64,000 nucleotides of DNA from GCA-002708315 sp964460905 (GTDB taxonomy: Bacteria; Bacteroidota; Bacteroidia; Bacteroidales; F082): the NCBI GenBank assembly GCA_964460905.1, contig CAYWRM010000010.1, positions 38,259-102,258 on the forward strand, in the 5' to 3' direction. Every line of letters begins with the position of its first letter. The stretch's first letter is position 1. Position numbers and translations under genes: made by a program. The notes under the pieces are model-generated. The model ran no database searches, was not told the origin of the DNA, and saw only the letters and a program-made list of their open reading frames with translations. Positions 62,313-64,000 of the stretch are shown here, one piece after another.

Positions 62313-63800
62313 ATGGAAATTTTAAATGATCTTTGGCTAGGGTTACAGGAATTTGGGCATTTTTTGCCAATTATGATGATGCTCGTTGGCGTAATTATTG
62401 GAATCATGGTTGGTGTACTCCCCGGATTATCCCCATCCATAGGTGTTGCGCTTATGCTCCCTGTAACTTTCGGGTTAGATCCTATAAGTGCTTTAGTATT
62501 ATTGGTATCAGTATATTTAGCTTCTAATTATGGTGGTTCAATAACTGCCATTGCCATTAATACACCGGGTACACCAGGAGCAGTAGCAACAACATTTGAC
62601 GGTTATGAACTTACTAAGCAAGGTAAACCGCTTCATGCTTTAATTACATCACTAACGGCATCAACTATAGGAGGGTTAATTGGCACAATTATACTGATAT
62701 TATTCTCCGTACCCCTGGCACATCTTGCTCTTTCATTTGAATCATACGAATATTTTGCTCTGGGTGTTTTTGGGCTAACAATTATTTCTTCATTGGCTGG
62801 AAAAAGTCCGCTGAAAGGCTTTATTTCATCGGGCATAGGTTTACTATTAATTACAATAGGATTCGACACTCAACTTCCCTTTTCCAGATTTTCTATGGAT
62901 ATCCCTGACCTTGCCGATGGAATTGAATTTATTCCTGCTTTAATAGGACTTTTTGCACTAGGCGAAATATTCTATAGCATTGAAAAAGGTGATAATATTG
63001 AAGTGAAGAAAAAAGTAAAAGTTGACTTAGGGCAAACACTGCCTTTAAAACAGCTATTGAAATTAAAGGGGTTAATGTTAAAATCATCGATAATCGGCAC
63101 TTTAGTTGGCTGTATTCCGGGTGCAGGTGGAACAATCGCCACATTTATTGCCTACGACAGCGCTAAAAACTCCAGTAAACATCCTGAAAAATTTGGAAAA
63201 GGATCATTAGAGGGGGTTGCGGCACCCGAGGCTGCAAACAACGGATCAGTTGGTGGAGCATTGGTTCCGCTCCTTACACTTGGCATTCCGGGAAGTGCAT
63301 CAACAGCTGTTTTAATAGGAGCTCTAATGATACATAAATTAAACCCGGGACCGGAGCTTTTTGATAAAGAACCAGGATTGGTGTATGGCATTTTTATTAG
63401 CTTGTTTTTTGCTAATATTTTTATGTTTTTTGTTGGTTTGATGGGCAATAAAGTTTGGATAAAAATTATTGCTGCCCCAAAGTCGTTGCTATATCCAATT
63501 ATACTTGCATTATCATTTATTGGCAGCTATTTTATTCAAAATTCTGTTTTTGATGTTGGAATATGTATTGCTTTTGGAATACTGGGGTGGGTACTAAAAA
63601 GAGGAGACTTCCCAACTGCGCCGGTAGTTCTGGGGCTAATATTAGGAAAGATGATTGAAGAGAATTTGCGATTATCTCTTATAAAAGGAGAGTGGGTTGA
63701 TTTCTTTACACGCCCCGGAAGCCTAATTATTATTGTGTTAGCAGTTGTTTCATTTTTTATGCCATATATTAAAAAGAAACTAATGAGAAAAACCACGTAA
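62313..63800 (+). CDS. TctA family large membrane subunit of tripartite tricarboxylate transporter
   Basis: A 495-residue protein with about 12 membrane helices and the TctA signatures: GVLPGLSPSIGVALMLPVTFG near residue 35, NYGGSITAIAINTPGTPGAVAT at about 72-93, and VGCIPGAGGTIATFIAYDSAKN and GVAAPEAANNGSVGGALVPLLTLG in the middle. It drives uptake of tricarboxylates or related carboxylates by ion coupling, with the fused TctC-TctB protein as its partner. The four-base gap implies coupled translation. The TTT family is rare in Bacteroidota as far as I know. Substrate unknown. Confidence 0.92.
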   Translation: MEILNDLWLGLQEFGHFLPIMMMLVGVIIGIMVGVLPGLSPSIGVALMLPVTFGLDPISALVLLVSVYLASNYGGSITAIAINTPGTPGAVATTFDGYELTKQGKPLHALITSLTASTIGGLIGTIILILFSVPLAHLALSFESYEYFALGVFGLTIISSLAGKSPLKGFISSGIGLLLITIGFDTQLPFSRFSMDIPDLADGIEFIPALIGLFALGEIFYSIEKGDNIEVKKKVKVDLGQTLPLKQLLKLKGLMLKSSIIGTLVGCIPGAGGTIATFIAYDSAKNSSKHPEKFGKGSLEGVAAPEAANNGSVGGALVPLLTLGIPGSASTAVLIGALMIHKLNPGPELFDKEPGLVYGIFISLFFANIFMFFVGLMGNKVWIKIIAAPKSLLYPIILALSFIGSYFIQNSVFDVGICIAFGILGWVLKRGDFPTAPVVLGLILGKMIEENLRLSLIKGEWVDFFTRPGSLIIIVLAVVSFFMPYIKKKLMRKTT

Positions 63801-63880
63801 TTAATTCTGATTTAAAATGATCCAGATTCGATAAATCTTATAATATTCCTGCAAAAATTAACACATAGTAAAAATCACAC

Positions 63881-63919
63881 CTTCTTAGAAGGTGGCTTTG
63901 CATTGCCCCTAAAAGGGGC
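63881..63919. repeat. Two short palindromes at the end of a minus-strand gene
   Basis: CTTCT-T-AGAAG (63881-63891) and GCCCCT-AAA-AGGGGC (63905-63919) lie just after the stop of the minus-strand partial gene. They could be a terminator for it and for tctA, or the sub-terminal hairpins at the right end of an IS200/IS605-type element. Confidence 0.4.
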
Positions 63920-63922
63920 CGT

Positions 63923-64000
63923 TTAGAAGTCAAAACTAACTTGTTGTCCTTCTTCTTTCTTTTCTTCTTTTTCTTGATGCTTCACATATTTCTTTATCAT
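63923..64000 (-). CDS. C-terminal end of a minus-strand gene (possible transposase), cut by window edge
   Basis: Reading leftwards from base 64000, 25 codons run to TAA at 63923-63925 and give a highly charged Lys/Glu tail ending QQVSFDF. The first visible codon happens to be ATG but is more likely internal. A charged tail with a KYVKHQEKE string resembles the C-termini of small IS200-type transposases in Bacteroidota, and palindromes follow the stop. Identity is a guess from 25 residues. Confidence 0.3.
   Translation of the reverse strand: MIKKYVKHQEKEEKKEEGQQVSFDF

Noticed and set aside
1..64000. tRNA, rRNA, riboswitch and CRISPR search by eye
   Set aside because: No cloverleaf-like, rRNA-like or regularly spaced repeat sequences were noticed in the gaps; a covariance-model scan would be needed to exclude small RNAs.

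Overview
The window is AT-rich, gene-dense chromosomal DNA from a member of the phylum Bacteroidota, most likely a free-living Bacteroidia of the Marinilabiliales/Bacteroidales type (taxonomy is inference). The signs are: Bacteroidota -7 boxes (TAnnTTTG) in front of many genes; cargo with type IX secretion C-terminal domains (23161-25755, 49932-51413, 59131-60747); a UpxY-type NusG paralogue; Wza/Wzc polysaccharide export; a bacterial geranylgeranylglyceryl-phosphate-synthase homologue; YwqK/MORN-variant, DUF1080 and Tat-exported Gfo/Idh/MocA proteins. I found no rRNA, tRNA, CRISPR array, prophage or intact insertion sequence.

Layout. 1-5.5 kb: the 3' part of an NtrY-like histidine kinase, a Wzx-type flippase, an unknown protein and hemW. 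5.5-10 kb (minus strand): a three-gene membrane operon (OB-fold-like lipoprotein, PepSY-type membrane protein and a 58-residue membrane protein whose stop overlaps that of hemW), then nadA with a lipoprotein and a YwqK-like repeat protein. 10.03-10.6 kb: a very AT-rich divergent gap with DnaA-box-like motifs. 10.6-15 kb: rpiB-lutB, arsC, a TlpA-like lipoprotein and a DUF4395 protein. 15-23 kb (minus): nitroreductase, M3 peptidase, C69 peptidase, a repeat-containing secreted protein, ribF and asd. 23-31.4 kb: a large secreted lamin-tail protein, a ureohydrolase-fold protein with altered metal ligands, topA and a phosphoesterase.

31.5-36.3 kb is a compact polysaccharide module (Wza, BY-kinase Wzc with a Gly-Tyr tail, WlbA-like sugar-nucleotide dehydrogenase, UpxY) without glycosyltransferases. 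36.4-44.5 kb: lysS, a SPOR-domain envelope protein, a 39-residue membrane protein, and an operon of GGGP synthase, a secreted protein, DPP-IV-like peptidase and a beta-barrel protein. 44.7-48.8 kb: a receiver-only response regulator, an FG-GAP repeat protein, rsmI and a DEAD-box helicase.

48.9-58.9 kb is the metabolic highlight: a seven-gene minus-strand operon (51497-58871) plus a nearby stand-alone gene, with three Gfo/Idh/MocA oxidoreductases (two with Tat signals), a Tat-type sugar isomerase/epimerase, DoxX, and two DUF1080 proteins, one a tandem double. This fits an oxidise-to-3-keto, then cleave, route for glycosides, largely in the periplasm. A beta-helix secreted protein sits between the two parts. 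59.1-63.8 kb carries a large secreted adhesin-like protein and a two-gene tripartite tricarboxylate transporter whose substrate-binding and small membrane subunits are fused into one polypeptide. The last 80 bases hold the C-terminal end of a minus-strand gene, possibly a transposase, next to small palindromes.

The most interesting items are the fused TctC-TctB transporter, the periplasmic 3-keto-sugar operon, the candidate origin-like gap at 10.2-10.45 kb, the divergent ureohydrolase and two small membrane proteins easily missed by gene callers.
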